Shown here in pieces: positions 16,993 through 26,111 of a stretch of 64,000 bases of DNA; position 1 is the stretch's first letter, and the number at the start of each line of letters is the position of its first letter. The stretch is taken from NCBI GenBank assembly GCA_900545015.1, contig UQXJ01000007.1, positions 7,793 to 71,792 on the forward strand, in the 5' to 3' direction. The notes under the pieces were generated by a model that saw nothing but the letters and a program-made list of their open reading frames with translations, was not told where the DNA came from and did no database searches. The stretch comes from an uncultured Mollicutes bacterium (GTDB taxonomy: Bacteria > Bacillota_I > Bacilli_A > RFN20 > CAG-826). The position numbers were made by a program, and so were the translations under genes.

Positions 16993-17732
16993 AAATCCAC
17001 ACTCTCATATTGCTTTGCGCATTTAAGAATAATCTTAGATAAATCAACTTTATTTTCTAACAATATTTCTTTATAAGTTTTTAGTGCTTTTTCCTCCGTA
17101 TTACATTCTTCACTTAAGTGAGCAAGTATAATTTCTTTTGTATTATTTCCTATTAAAGTTGAAAGATAATGTGCACTTTCATCATTTGACAAATGACCTT
17201 TTAAACCATGTATTCTATTTTTTAAAAATATAGGTCTAGAGCTTTCATAAAGCATGTCTGTATCATGATTGGATTCGATAATATAATAAGTTGCGTTCTT
17301 CATTAGCTTTAATGTCTTTTTAGTTAATTTTCCTGAATCAGTTAAATAAACTAAACTTTCTCCATCACACTCAATTAAATAACCACAATTCCCTTTTGTT
17401 GCATCATGAGATGTTTTAAGAGGAGTAATTTTAAAATCTTTGAAATTATATTTTGTATAATTTTCAAGCTCATTATTTTCATTTTCCCCGCAAACATCAA
17501 CTAAACCATATCTTTTTTCTTTAGAAATTAAAGAAAAATTTTTTATATGATCAGTGTGATTATGAGTGAAAAAGGCAAAATCAATATCTTTAATATTTAA
17601 TCCAATCTCATCTAATCCATGTAAAAACATAGATTTATCAACACCCAAATCTATTAAAATAATTGTCTTTTTTGAATAAATAATGGTAGCGTTTCCTTTA
17701 GAACCACTACCAATAACATGCGCATTAATCAT
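16989..17732 (-). CDS. walJ: MBL-fold metallohydrolase WalJ (YycJ/VicX)
   Basis: A cytoplasmic metallo-beta-lactamase-fold hydrolase of about 247 residues. The start MINAHVIGSGSKGNATIIY matches the YycJ signature, and the metal-binding motif is THNHTDHIK. Later ligands include His in SHDAT and Asp in LTDSGKL. In Bacillus it belongs to the walRK operon and affects cell-wall or DNA-repair functions. Here no WalRK two-component system is adjacent. Start ATG 17732 lies inside the end of dnaC; the stop is TGA. Confidence 0.88.
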   Translation of the reverse strand: MINAHVIGSGSKGNATIIYSKKTIILIDLGVDKSMFLHGLDEIGLNIKDIDFAFFTHNHTDHIKNFSLISKEKRYGLVDVCGENENNELENYTKYNFKDFKITPLKTSHDATKGNCGYLIECDGESLVYLTDSGKLTKKTLKLMKNATYYIIESNHDTDMLYESSRPIFLKNRIHGLKGHLSNDESAHYLSTLIGNNTKEIILAHLSEECNTEEKALKTYKEILLENKVDLSKIILKCAKQYESVDL

Positions 17733-19206
17733 CAATATCTTTAAATGAAGCGTATTTATTCATTTCATTAGCAACTCTATTATCTGGTGTTGAGAATCTA
17801 CCAAACGATTTTAAGAAGAATAAAGAAGTACTTCCAGTACGACCGCTTCTGTTTTTAGCAATTAAAATTTCAACAACGTCTGCTTTGTTCTCGTTTTGAG
17901 GTTTTGGTTGTGGTTGAACTGGTGCTTGTTGCTCTGCATTTTCTCCATCTTTACCATATTTTTTATCTTTTTTACCACTTAAACTAATGCCTTGATCTTC
18001 ATAATATGCAGGTCTATACATAAAAAGAACCTTATCAGCATCTTGTTCAATAGCACCACTACTTCTTAAGTCACTCATTTGAGGCTTTTTATCATCACGA
18101 GCTTCAACTTGTCTATTTAATTGAGCAAGGCAAAGAATTGGACACTCTAAATCCATTGCACATTTTTTAAGTCTTCTTGAGAAATATGCAATTTTTGCTT
18201 GTTCGTTATCTTTAAATACGTTTTTAGGATCATCAATTAAACCAATATAGTCAATAACAATTAATCCAAGATCGCCTTTTGAATCTTTTAATTTCTTAGA
18301 TTTTAAAACAATATCATCTATTGAAGAGCCACTACTATCATCAATGTAAATAGGAACGGTAGCGACTTCATTTTCAACTTCTTTAAGTTTCAATCTTTGC
18401 TCTTTAGTTAAAATGCTCTTTTGAATCGAGTCATAATTTATACTACTTTGATAGGCAAAGAGTCTTTTTACAATCATGTCATTAGACATTTCAAGAGAGA
18501 AAATTGCAACAGGTCTATTCGTATTATTTGCAGCATTATAAGCAATGTTTAAAGCAAGAGCGGATTTACCAACAGAAGGTCTTGCAGCAAGGATAATAAT
18601 TTCACCTTTGTTCATTCCGTTTGTCATAGCATCAAGGTTTTTAAATCCAGTAGGAATACCAGTAATTGTTCCTTCAACGCCATAACTCGATTGAATAATT
18701 TGTCCAACTTTTCTAGCTGCTTCGCTTACAGAAACGAAACCACTAATTTTTCTTTGCTCACAAATTTTATTTATTCTTTGTTCACATTGACCAACAAAAG
18801 CATTAATATCTTCAATTTCAGTATTCTCATATTCGTTTTCAATTTTGCCAATTTCCATTAATAAATTACGCAAAAGTGTCTTTTCTTGTAAGTTTTTAAT
18901 ATAAAAATCAATATTGCTAAATGTAGTAACGCAATTTGCTAATTCAACTAAATAATTGACTCCACCAACAATTGTTATTTCTTTTGTGTTTTCTAGAAAA
19001 CTAGTAACAGTTGTAATATCAATTGCATTTCCAGCATCATAAAGCGCTCTCATTGCTTTAAAGATAATTTTGTTTTTTCCATTATCAGCAAAGAAATCAT
19101 CTTCAGATAAAGTTGCTAAAATGTCGGATGACTTTCTAGCATCCATCAAACAAATACCTAATAAAGTTTTTTCACTATAAGCATCTGCTGGGAGGTTCTT
19201 AACCAT
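17725..19206 (-). CDS. dnaC: Replicative DNA helicase DnaC (DnaB family)
   Basis: The hexameric 5'-3' helicase of the replication fork. The N-terminal domain (about residues 1-150) begins NLPADAYSEKTLLGICLMDA. The RecA-like domain has Walker A AARPSVGKSALALNIA, Walker B GLIVIDYIGLI and the H3 motif LAQLNRQVEARDDKKPQMSD. Length 493 is longer than the usual 440-460 because a charged, Gln/Pro-rich insertion of about 35 residues interrupts the C-terminal part, between MYRPAYYEDQG and VVEILIAKNRSG. The order gdpP-rplI-dnaC is typical of Firmicutes. Confidence 0.96.
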   Translation of the reverse strand: MVKNLPADAYSEKTLLGICLMDARKSSDILATLSEDDFFADNGKNKIIFKAMRALYDAGNAIDITTVTSFLENTKEITIVGGVNYLVELANCVTTFSNIDFYIKNLQEKTLLRNLLMEIGKIENEYENTEIEDINAFVGQCEQRINKICEQRKISGFVSVSEAARKVGQIIQSSYGVEGTITGIPTGFKNLDAMTNGMNKGEIIILAARPSVGKSALALNIAYNAANNTNRPVAIFSLEMSNDMIVKRLFAYQSSINYDSIQKSILTKEQRLKLKEVENEVATVPIYIDDSSGSSIDDIVLKSKKLKDSKGDLGLIVIDYIGLIDDPKNVFKDNEQAKIAYFSRRLKKCAMDLECPILCLAQLNRQVEARDDKKPQMSDLRSSGAIEQDADKVLFMYRPAYYEDQGISLSGKKDKKYGKDGENAEQQAPVQPQPKPQNENKADVVEILIAKNRSGRTGSTSLFFLKSFGRFSTPDNRVANEMNKYASFKDIDD

Positions 19207-19208
19207 TT

Positions 19209-19655
19209 TTATTCCTCAATTAAATGGACTCTAATTGTAGCGACTACACCTTTATAAAGTTCAATTTTAAGATTTGTAAAGCCAAAAGCATTAAGTGGAT
19301 ATTTATCAATAAATTTTCTCTTATCGATAACAATTCCATATTTATCTTTTAATTCTTTTTCAACTTCTTTTGTAGAAATACTTCCTGCTGGAGTTTTATC
19401 TGCGTGAGCTTTTAATTTAAATTCAACTACAATCTTTTCAAGCTTTTCTTTATTAGCAAGAGCTTCAGCTTTTAACGCTTCTTGTTTTTTAGCTTCAGCC
19501 TCATTTTCTTTCTTTAATTGAGCTAAACTGTCTTCGGTTTTCTTGATAACTAATCCTTTAGGAATTAAAAAATTTGTAGCATAACCATCAGAAACTTTTT
19601 TGCTTTCGCCTTTTTTTCCGATGCCTTTAATATCTTTTAATAAAATAACTTCCAT
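19209..19655 (-). CDS. rplI: 50S ribosomal protein L9
   Basis: A 148-residue L9 with the two-domain layout joined by a long charged helix. The N-terminal rRNA-binding domain reads MEVILLKDIKGIGKKGESKKVSDGYATNFLIPKGLV in pieces and is canonical, and the C-terminal domain contains HADKTPAGSIS. It lies two bases from both neighbours in the gdpP-rplI-dnaC operon. Confidence 0.97.
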   Translation of the reverse strand: MEVILLKDIKGIGKKGESKKVSDGYATNFLIPKGLVIKKTEDSLAQLKKENEAEAKKQEALKAEALANKEKLEKIVVEFKLKAHADKTPAGSISTKEVEKELKDKYGIVIDKRKFIDKYPLNAFGFTNLKIELYKGVVATIRVHLIEE

Positions 19656-19657
19656 AA

Positions 19658-21679
19658 TTATTCTCCTTTATCTTTATCAATTTTAGCTTGACTTAAATTA
19701 TTCGCTAAAACATTTAAGAGTTGTTCTTCTGCGTTCTTAAGTGTTGTATCTTTTAATAATGCTGCAGCCATTGAGAAGTGGCCACCACCGCCAAGTTTTT
19801 CACAAAGTGTTTGAACATTAATTGTTCCATCACTTCTAGCACTAATTTTAATTTCGTTTTCTGAAACTTTACCAATAACAAATACAGCATAGATTCCTTT
19901 TAATTGAATACAAGCGTTAGCAGCTTTAGCAAGTGTAGATTGCTCATATGGTTCAGGATCAGGTCCAATGCAATAAACTACTCCATAATACGGTGTCTTC
20001 ATAGAAGCAACAATCTTGTTAATTAATAAATATTCTTCATATTCATCCTTTAATAAATCATCTGCTTTAGCATTATCTGCACCTTTTTCTTTTAAAATCA
20101 TACTAGCCTCAAAAGTTCTTAGGCCAACTGTTTTAGATTTATAAAAACCAGTATCAAGGAAAATTCCACTTAACATAATAGTTGCAATTCTAGGTTCAAC
20201 ATTAATTGGTTCTTTTTCACTATTATATTTAACCATTTCAACAACAAGTTCACTTGCACTAGATGCACTTGCATCAATTTGAACAAGCACTGGTTTTTCA
20301 ATAAAGTCTTCCGCTCTTCTATGGTGATCAATAACAACTACTTTTTCAGCTTTTTCTAATACTTCAGGACACATTGTCATTTTAGGTCTAGAAATATCGC
20401 AAACTACAACAAGCGTTTGAGGTTTAACTTTATCAACTGCATCTCTTTTATTTATAAAATATTTATCAAATTCATCTTTTGTAAACATTGTAGTTATGGC
20501 GCCACGTGTTTTTCTTTCAGTAAATTTTGAATCATAAACAACATGAGCATTTTTTCCACAATAATTACAAATTTCAAGAACGCCAAGTGAACTCCCTAAC
20601 GCATCCATGTCCATATTTGTATGTCCCATAATGATTACGTTTGAACTCTTTCTAATTAATGTCATTAAAGCATTCGAGAATTCTCTAACTTTAACTTTAT
20701 TAGTGCTTTCGATTGCGTTACTCTTACCGCCAAAGTATTCAAGTTCACTACCATATTTTGAAACAACAGCTTGGTCTCCACCTCTACTCATAGCAATTTC
20801 GATTGCGTTACTTGCCATTTCATTTAATTTAGTAACATCAGGGAAATCATGAGCAAATCCAATTGATAAAGTAGGTTTAATTTCATCGTGAAATTCAATT
20901 TTCTTAACACTATCGAGAATTGAAAATTTGTCTTGTTCCATCTTAAACAATGATGTGTAATTACAAACAGCAAAATAAGAGTCACTTCTTATAGCTCGCA
21001 AAAGAATATTATAATCTCTAGCATATTCAGTAATTATTGATCTAACTTTAACGATTAAATCAGTATTTTCTTCATTAATTGCTGTAATATCGTTATAGTT
21101 ATCGATATTAATAATACCAATACAAGTTGCTTGTTCTACACGTGTCTTATATAAAGTTTCATAATCCGATACATCTTTAAAAATGAATAAGCCAGCAGAT
21201 CTCAAGAATTTTACACTATAATCAACTCCAGAAATGTTAACATTCATAACATTTCCCTTTTCTTTATCAATGAAATCTTTTAATTTAGGACACCATTCAT
21301 AAATACTGTCGTTAATTAAATTAAGAGAACGTTGAATAAATAGATCACTTTCCCAAAGAATAGTTCCATCTTCGTCAGTGACTAAAAATCCTAATTTACC
21401 AAAAAGATAAGCTTCTTGAATATCACTGCCTATAATGTCGCTTGTTCTAATATCGGTTTCTTTTCTAATTCTTATAACAGCAAATAAAATTCGCCATATA
21501 TAAAAACAATCAAGGATTCCTATGATAGAGCAAAAATAAGCAATGTGTTCTGGAAGGACTACTTTGTCCATATCCCAAGTGTTAAATAAATAAAGTGTTA
21601 AAAAAGTTCCAATCAATATTAATTGAATTAATGTAACAATAAGAACTTCTATTTTTAAGTGGTTAATTTTCTTCTGCAT
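19658..21679 (-). CDS. gdpP: Cyclic-di-AMP phosphodiesterase GdpP
   Basis: Hydrolyses c-di-AMP to pApA at the membrane, controlling potassium and osmotic balance. The 673-residue protein has two N-terminal membrane helices, a PAS-like domain (about 85-165), a degenerate GGDEF domain ending in SRGGDQAVVSK, then the DHH domain with GHTNMDMDALGSSLG (about 355), VVVCDISRP and VVIDHHRRAED (about 450), and DHHA1 with GGGGHFSMAAA. All metal-ligand motifs are intact. No Shine-Dalgarno sequence precedes the ATG; instead AT-rich -10-like hexamers lie within 12 bases, so the mRNA may be leaderless. It heads the operon through rplI and dnaC. Confidence 0.95.
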   Translation of the reverse strand: MQKKINHLKIEVLIVTLIQLILIGTFLTLYLFNTWDMDKVVLPEHIAYFCSIIGILDCFYIWRILFAVIRIRKETDIRTSDIIGSDIQEAYLFGKLGFLVTDEDGTILWESDLFIQRSLNLINDSIYEWCPKLKDFIDKEKGNVMNVNISGVDYSVKFLRSAGLFIFKDVSDYETLYKTRVEQATCIGIINIDNYNDITAINEENTDLIVKVRSIITEYARDYNILLRAIRSDSYFAVCNYTSLFKMEQDKFSILDSVKKIEFHDEIKPTLSIGFAHDFPDVTKLNEMASNAIEIAMSRGGDQAVVSKYGSELEYFGGKSNAIESTNKVKVREFSNALMTLIRKSSNVIIMGHTNMDMDALGSSLGVLEICNYCGKNAHVVYDSKFTERKTRGAITTMFTKDEFDKYFINKRDAVDKVKPQTLVVVCDISRPKMTMCPEVLEKAEKVVVIDHHRRAEDFIEKPVLVQIDASASSASELVVEMVKYNSEKEPINVEPRIATIMLSGIFLDTGFYKSKTVGLRTFEASMILKEKGADNAKADDLLKDEYEEYLLINKIVASMKTPYYGVVYCIGPDPEPYEQSTLAKAANACIQLKGIYAVFVIGKVSENEIKISARSDGTINVQTLCEKLGGGGHFSMAAALLKDTTLKNAEEQLLNVLANNLSQAKIDKDKGE

Positions 21680-21767
21680 AAATTAATATATATTATATAT
21701 TATTTATGAAGATTTATGAAATAAACGATTAATGTTTTTCTAGAGTAAGAGATTAACTCACAACGAA

Positions 21768-23348
21768 TTGTCTATAGAAAAAGGTTTACTTGATATTATA
21801 ATTAAACATATGAAGATAAAGCCCAACATTTTCATAGAATTTTTAGCTTATTTAAAAATAAAGTCATTGCAAACAAAGAGTGATGAAGAGTTTTATGATA
21901 TCGCATTTACTTACGAAATAATGAATGCAGGTGCAGAATTATCTTTTTATAACGCTTTAACTGATAAAGATTTATCAAAAAATCATCAAATTTTACTATA
22001 TAGAAAAATACTTGAAGCCATGGTTTTACGTATGCTCCCTCAATTATTTGAATTTTCAAAAGAAAATTTTAGACTCTTTAAGTGGCATGTTAATCACATT
22101 GACGTTGGGGCTAAAGAATGCGAAAAATATAGGAAATTATTAAAATTAAGCAAATCTTGTGACATCAAAAAGGCAATAAAGCAAAATCCATTTCTTTTTT
22201 TACATGGCATTCCAGAACTAACTTATTACACAAACGAAGAAAATCCTTACGCTACAGTTATTGCTGATGTATCAACATTTTTAAAAGATAAATCTAATAA
22301 TCCTAAATATAAAGAATTAGCTGAAATCATTGATTCTTTTCATTCTTTGTCAGGCTTATTAATTCATCAAAGTTCAACACTATTATTAGACCGCATTATT
22401 AATTCAGATAAAAGTAATTCAATAGTTGCAAGAACCGATAAATTTATCGAGAAATCATTTAAAAAAGAGATAGAAAAAACAGGCGCTACTCTTTATAACT
22501 TTCATGGATTTTTAGAAAAAGAATATTTTTCCTATAAAAATGACCATGAGGAAATTCCTTATATAGAAAAAATTATTAGTGATAAAAATTTAAATTTAGT
22601 TCCTAATATCGATCCATCCTACAAAAATTTTAGTAAAGCATTTCATGAATTAGCAAACATTATTACGCCATCGAATTATCATTTTTTACTATCGCTTACT
22701 GACGTTATTGATAATATAGTTATTTGTTTAGCATATTTAAAATCACCAATAAAATATCCGTTTTTGTTATCATCTTTAAAACAAAATGCCAAAAAATTTG
22801 CCGTTTTTGCAGAGTTATTCAATCATTCTAGTGTTGAATCCGTTTCTTTTTATAAAAAATTTCTTTATGCAAGTTTTGTTGCGGCTGCCTATATACAAGG
22901 TGAAATTAATTACGAAGTTTGTTTAGAATATAGCAAATTCAAAGAATTCTATAACGAAGAAAAAATGTCTATTCATTATAATGATTATGTTAAAAAAATA
23001 CTAAGCAATCCTTTTTATATATTAACAAAAAAGAACTTATCTTATTCAGCTTCTGTTGATGATTTTTTTAAGAATTTAAATATCGAAAATTCCGACAAAT
23101 ATTTTAGAGCTTATTTAACTAGCGTTAAATTATCACATATCACAGGAAACGCTATAGCAATGGATTATGAAAAATTTAATAAAAAAGCGATGATTGCTCT
23201 TAACGTTTATACTGATTTTATTAACAAATATATAATTCTTTTAGATCACACTGAATTTGGAAAGAATTTATTCTATACAAAAAAGGCATCAGATGCCTTA
23301 CATAAAGTTTCAGTTTCTTTTCAAGAATTATTACAAAAGTTGTACTAA
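21768..23348 (+). CDS. Orphan, mostly alpha-helical protein of unknown function
   Basis: I do not recognise this 526-residue protein. It appears soluble, with predicted helices throughout and no signal peptide or strong membrane segment. It is rich in Lys, Phe, Tyr and Asn. Segments such as FHELANIITPSNYHFLLSL and VIDNIVICLAYLKSP alternate with aromatic-rich helices. The start is uncertain: the frame opens with TTG at 21768 without a good ribosome binding site, and the first ATG is at 21810. It is inserted on the plus strand between two conserved minus-strand operons (gdpP and rpsF-ssb-rpsR), has its own terminator, and its base composition resembles the neighbours. A lineage-specific gene is likely. 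Confidence 0.6.
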   Translation: MSIEKGLLDIIIKHMKIKPNIFIEFLAYLKIKSLQTKSDEEFYDIAFTYEIMNAGAELSFYNALTDKDLSKNHQILLYRKILEAMVLRMLPQLFEFSKENFRLFKWHVNHIDVGAKECEKYRKLLKLSKSCDIKKAIKQNPFLFLHGIPELTYYTNEENPYATVIADVSTFLKDKSNNPKYKELAEIIDSFHSLSGLLIHQSSTLLLDRIINSDKSNSIVARTDKFIEKSFKKEIEKTGATLYNFHGFLEKEYFSYKNDHEEIPYIEKIISDKNLNLVPNIDPSYKNFSKAFHELANIITPSNYHFLLSLTDVIDNIVICLAYLKSPIKYPFLLSSLKQNAKKFAVFAELFNHSSVESVSFYKKFLYASFVAAAYIQGEINYEVCLEYSKFKEFYNEEKMSIHYNDYVKKILSNPFYILTKKNLSYSASVDDFFKNLNIENSDKYFRAYLTSVKLSHITGNAIAMDYEKFNKKAMIALNVYTDFINKYIILLDHTEFGKNLFYTKKASDALHKVSVSFQELLQKLY

Positions 23349-23376
23349 AAAAGAGGCGTTGTTGCCTCATTTTTAG
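23348..23376. terminator. Bidirectional intrinsic terminator
   Basis: GAGGC (23353-23357) pairs with GCCTC (23364-23368) across GTTGTT, with A-runs on the left and ATTTTT on the right. It separates the converging orphan gene and rpsR. Confidence 0.8.
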
Positions 23377-23384
23377 TAGTCAAA

Positions 23385-23612
23385 TTAATCTTGAATGTAT
23401 GGAAGAAGTGCCATATAACGAGCATTTTTAATAGCTCTTGCTAATTCTCTTTGATATTTAGCGCTTGTTCCTGTCATTCTACGTGCGCTGATCTTACCGC
23501 TTGGAGCAATAAACTTCTTGAGTAAATCAACATCTTTATAATCAATATATTTGATTTTGTTTTTTGTAAAATAACAAACCTTCTTCTTTGGTTTCTTTTT
23601 TAAGTATGCCAT
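23385..23612 (-). CDS. rpsR: 30S ribosomal protein S18
   Basis: A 75-residue S18 with the conserved core IDYKDVDLLKKFIAPSGKI and RMTGTSAKYQRELARAIK. The Cys near the N-terminus (KKVCYF) is also typical. It is the last gene of rpsF-ssb-rpsR; S6 and S18 form a heterodimer on 16S rRNA, and in many bacteria that dimer represses this operon through the rpsF leader. Confidence 0.97.
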   Translation of the reverse strand: MAYLKKKPKKKVCYFTKNKIKYIDYKDVDLLKKFIAPSGKISARRMTGTSAKYQRELARAIKNARYMALLPYIQD

Positions 23613-23630
23613 AATCTAAATCCTTTCTAC

Positions 23631-24080
23631 CTAGAATGGCAAGTCATCATCTGCTAAATCTCCATCACCACTTGATAAAACATCATTGATGTTTGAAGGT
23701 TCATCAGCAACATAACCTGCATCCACTGGTTTTGATTGAACTGATGAGTTAGTATTTGAACTCTTACTACCTAACAAAGTTACTTGATCAACAATTACTT
23801 CAATTACACTTGCGTTAGTGCCATCTTTTCTTTGATATCTTCTTTCTTGTAAAGAGCCATCAATTCCAAGTTGACTTCCTTTTCTGCAATATTGATTAAT
23901 AATTTCAGCACTGTTTCTCCAAGCTGTGCAGTTTATAAAACTACTAGTTTTGCTTCCATCAGCTGCTTTGTTTTTGTTATCAAAAGCTAATGTAAAGCTT
24001 AATACGGATACACCATTAGGTGTTGTTCTTAATTCTGGATCCTTTGTAAGTCTTCCAACTAATACTACTCTGTTAATCAT
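23631..24080 (-). CDS. ssb: Single-stranded DNA-binding protein
   Basis: Coats single-stranded DNA at forks and repair sites. The OB fold begins MINRVVLVGRLTKDPELRTT and includes FINCTAWRNSAEIINQYCRKG. After residue 105 there is a flexible Ser/Asn-rich linker, and the protein ends DLADDDLPF, the acidic partner-binding tip. The 149-residue length is normal. It lies between rpsF and rpsR, as in most Firmicutes. Confidence 0.97.
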   Translation of the reverse strand: MINRVVLVGRLTKDPELRTTPNGVSVLSFTLAFDNKNKAADGSKTSSFINCTAWRNSAEIINQYCRKGSQLGIDGSLQERRYQRKDGTNASVIEVIVDQVTLLGSKSSNTNSSVQSKPVDAGYVADEPSNINDVLSSGDGDLADDDLPF

Positions 24081-24097
24081 TTAACGTCCTCCTTGCC

Positions 24098-24385
24098 TTA
24101 TTCGTGATCGACTGTAATTAAGTTTCTTAAAACATTGTTGTCGAATTTTGTAAGACGAGTAAATTCATTAAGAGCAACATTTTCAGCTTCAATCTTAATA
24201 ACGACGTAATATCCTTTGTTTTCTTTTTTGATAGGATATGCAAGGTCTCTTAATCCCCATTCATTAACGTTAACAATTTTTGCTCCGTTTGATGTAAGGA
24301 TTCCGTGAAGCTTTTCAACTTCAGCTTTTCTTGCAGCGTCATCAAGGCTGGATTTAAGAATGTACATGATTTCGTACTTTTTCAT
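24098..24385 (-). CDS. rpsF: 30S ribosomal protein S6
   Basis: A 95-residue S6 starting MKKYEIMYILKSSLDDAARK and including NEWGLRDLAYPIKKENKGYYVVI. The upstream in-frame ATG at 24409 is rejected because its first codons contain the ribosome binding site (GGGAGG) that serves ATG 24385. It is the first gene of rpsF-ssb-rpsR. The region just upstream contains two hairpins that may be the autoregulatory leader. Confidence 0.96.
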   Translation of the reverse strand: MKKYEIMYILKSSLDDAARKAEVEKLHGILTSNGAKIVNVNEWGLRDLAYPIKKENKGYYVVIKIEAENVALNEFTRLTKFDNNVLRNLITVDHE

Positions 24386-24412
24386 AACTCTATACCTCCC
24401 TTTGGACATCTG

Positions 24413-24462
24413 GCTCTAATATTTTTCTTTAGAGCAGAGAAGAATGCACACAAAATATGTGC
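24413..24462 (-). promoter_or_regulatory. Structured leader of rpsF
   Basis: Two hairpins lie upstream of the rpsF site: GCTCTAA pairing with TTAGAGC (24413-24435, seven pairs, nine-base loop) and GCACA pairing with TGTGC (24446-24462). S6:S18 autoregulation through a leader hairpin is known in many bacteria, but I cannot confirm the bulged CCG contact motif here. Confidence 0.4.
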
Positions 24463-24473
24463 TTATCAATTTT

Positions 24474-24545
24474 ATTAAAAAAAATACGTCATGTAAAGTG
24501 AAAAGTGTCTTATTTTTACCCTCTCACTAATACGACGTATTTTAT
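24474..24545 (-). terminator. lysS terminator with an extended stem
   Basis: On the minus strand AAAATACGTC (24543-24534) pairs with GACGTATTTT (24490-24481), followed by further Ts. A smaller AGTGA/TCACT stem lies inside the loop. It starts about 30 bases after the lysS stop and separates lysS from rpsF. Confidence 0.7.
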
Positions 24546-24575
24546 TTTAATTTTTTTAAATTTTAAAAGCGTTTA

Positions 24576-26060
24576 TTATTTTTCATCTCTCATACAAGGG
24601 AATAAAATAACTTCTCTAATTGATGGTTGATTAAGCATTAACATGCAAAGTCTATCAAAACCAATTCCAATACCACCACATGGAGGCATACCATATTCTA
24701 ATGCTTCAAGGAAATCCTTATCCATTTCATTTGCTTCATCGTCGCCAAGTTCTTTAGCTTTTAATTGAGCAATGAATCTTTCCTTTTGATCGATTGGATC
24801 ATTTAATTCACTATAAGCGTTAGCATATTCTGTTCCATTAACATAGAATTCAAATCTTTCTGTAAAACGTTGGTCTTCACTCTTTTTAGTTAATGGAGAA
24901 ATTTCAATTGGATGTCCGTGAACGAAAGTTGGTTGTACTAAATCTTCTTCACAGAATTCTTCGAATAATGCATTAAGAATGTATCCATTTGAAGTCCAGT
25001 GTGGTTCAATTTTAATACCTTTTGATTTTGCAAAGTTGACAGCATCTTCAAAACTAAGGTCGCTTTCAAAATCTAATCCTGTTTTTTCTTTAACAAGTTC
25101 AGCCATTGAAACCCATCTAAATTCAGGTCCAAAATCAATTTCCTTTCCTTGATAATTAATTTTTGTTGTGCCTAAAACTTTATTACAGATTTCTCTAATA
25201 ACACCTTCGCAAAGTTGTCTCATGCTTTCAAGGTCTCCGAAAGCTTCATATAATTCAACTGTTGTGAATTCAGGATTATGTTTTGTATCCATACCTTCAT
25301 TTCTGAAAAGTCTTCCAAATTCATAAACTTTTTCAAGACCACCGACAATTAATCTCTTAAGTTGTAACTCAGTTGCAATTCTTAAGTAGAAATCTTTATC
25401 AAGTGTATTGTGGTGAGTAATAAATGGTCTAGCGTTAGCACCACCTAAAATAGGTTGCAAAACACTAGTTTCAACTTCAACGAATCCTCTTTCATCGAAG
25501 TAATGTTGCATTGTTCTTAAAATTTTAGGTCTTAATAATGCAACTTTCTTTGCTTCTTCATTCATTATAAGGTCAACATATCTATGTCTGCATCTTTCTT
25601 CAACATCTGTTAAACCATGGAATTTTTCAGGTAATGGTCTAAGTGATTTTGTTAAGAAAGTAAATTTTTCAGCTTTAATTGTAATTTCGCCTGTTCTTGT
25701 AAGCATTAATTTTCCATAAACGCCAACTATATCGCCAATATCACAAATTTTAAAAACATTATATGTTTCTTCTCCAACTGTATCGATAGAAATATATGAT
25801 TGAATCTTTCCAAATTTATCTTGAATAGACATAAAAGATGCTTTTCCCATCTTTCTTAAGAACATAATTCTGCCAGCAATATTTACATAAATAGGATGTG
25901 CTTCTAATTCTTCATTTGTTTTTCCTTGAGCTTTTTCTCTGCAAGTTGCAGTTGTATCAGTTCTTTCGTATTTTTGTCCCCAAGGATTAATTCCTAATGC
26001 TTTAATTTTTTCAAGTTTATCACGTCTAGCTTGTTCTTGATCGGTTAATTTTTCTTCCAT
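24576..26060 (-). CDS. lysS: Lysyl-tRNA synthetase, class II
   Basis: Charges tRNA-Lys. The 494-residue protein has the N-terminal OB domain (about 60-160), motif 2 FRNEGMDTKHNPEFTTVELY and motif 3 GCGIGIGF-type sequence GGIGIGFDRLCMLML near the C-terminus. GGAGGAG precedes ATG 26060. It follows dus by 51 bases and probably ends the ftsH-dus-lysS transcript. Confidence 0.97.
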   Translation of the reverse strand: MEEKLTDQEQARRDKLEKIKALGINPWGQKYERTDTTATCREKAQGKTNEELEAHPIYVNIAGRIMFLRKMGKASFMSIQDKFGKIQSYISIDTVGEETYNVFKICDIGDIVGVYGKLMLTRTGEITIKAEKFTFLTKSLRPLPEKFHGLTDVEERCRHRYVDLIMNEEAKKVALLRPKILRTMQHYFDERGFVEVETSVLQPILGGANARPFITHHNTLDKDFYLRIATELQLKRLIVGGLEKVYEFGRLFRNEGMDTKHNPEFTTVELYEAFGDLESMRQLCEGVIREICNKVLGTTKINYQGKEIDFGPEFRWVSMAELVKEKTGLDFESDLSFEDAVNFAKSKGIKIEPHWTSNGYILNALFEEFCEEDLVQPTFVHGHPIEISPLTKKSEDQRFTERFEFYVNGTEYANAYSELNDPIDQKERFIAQLKAKELGDDEANEMDKDFLEALEYGMPPCGGIGIGFDRLCMLMLNQPSIREVILFPCMRDEK

Positions 26061-26111
26061 GTTATCTCCTCCAAAGCCTTAATATTATATAAAATATAAG
26101 GTTAATTTTCA

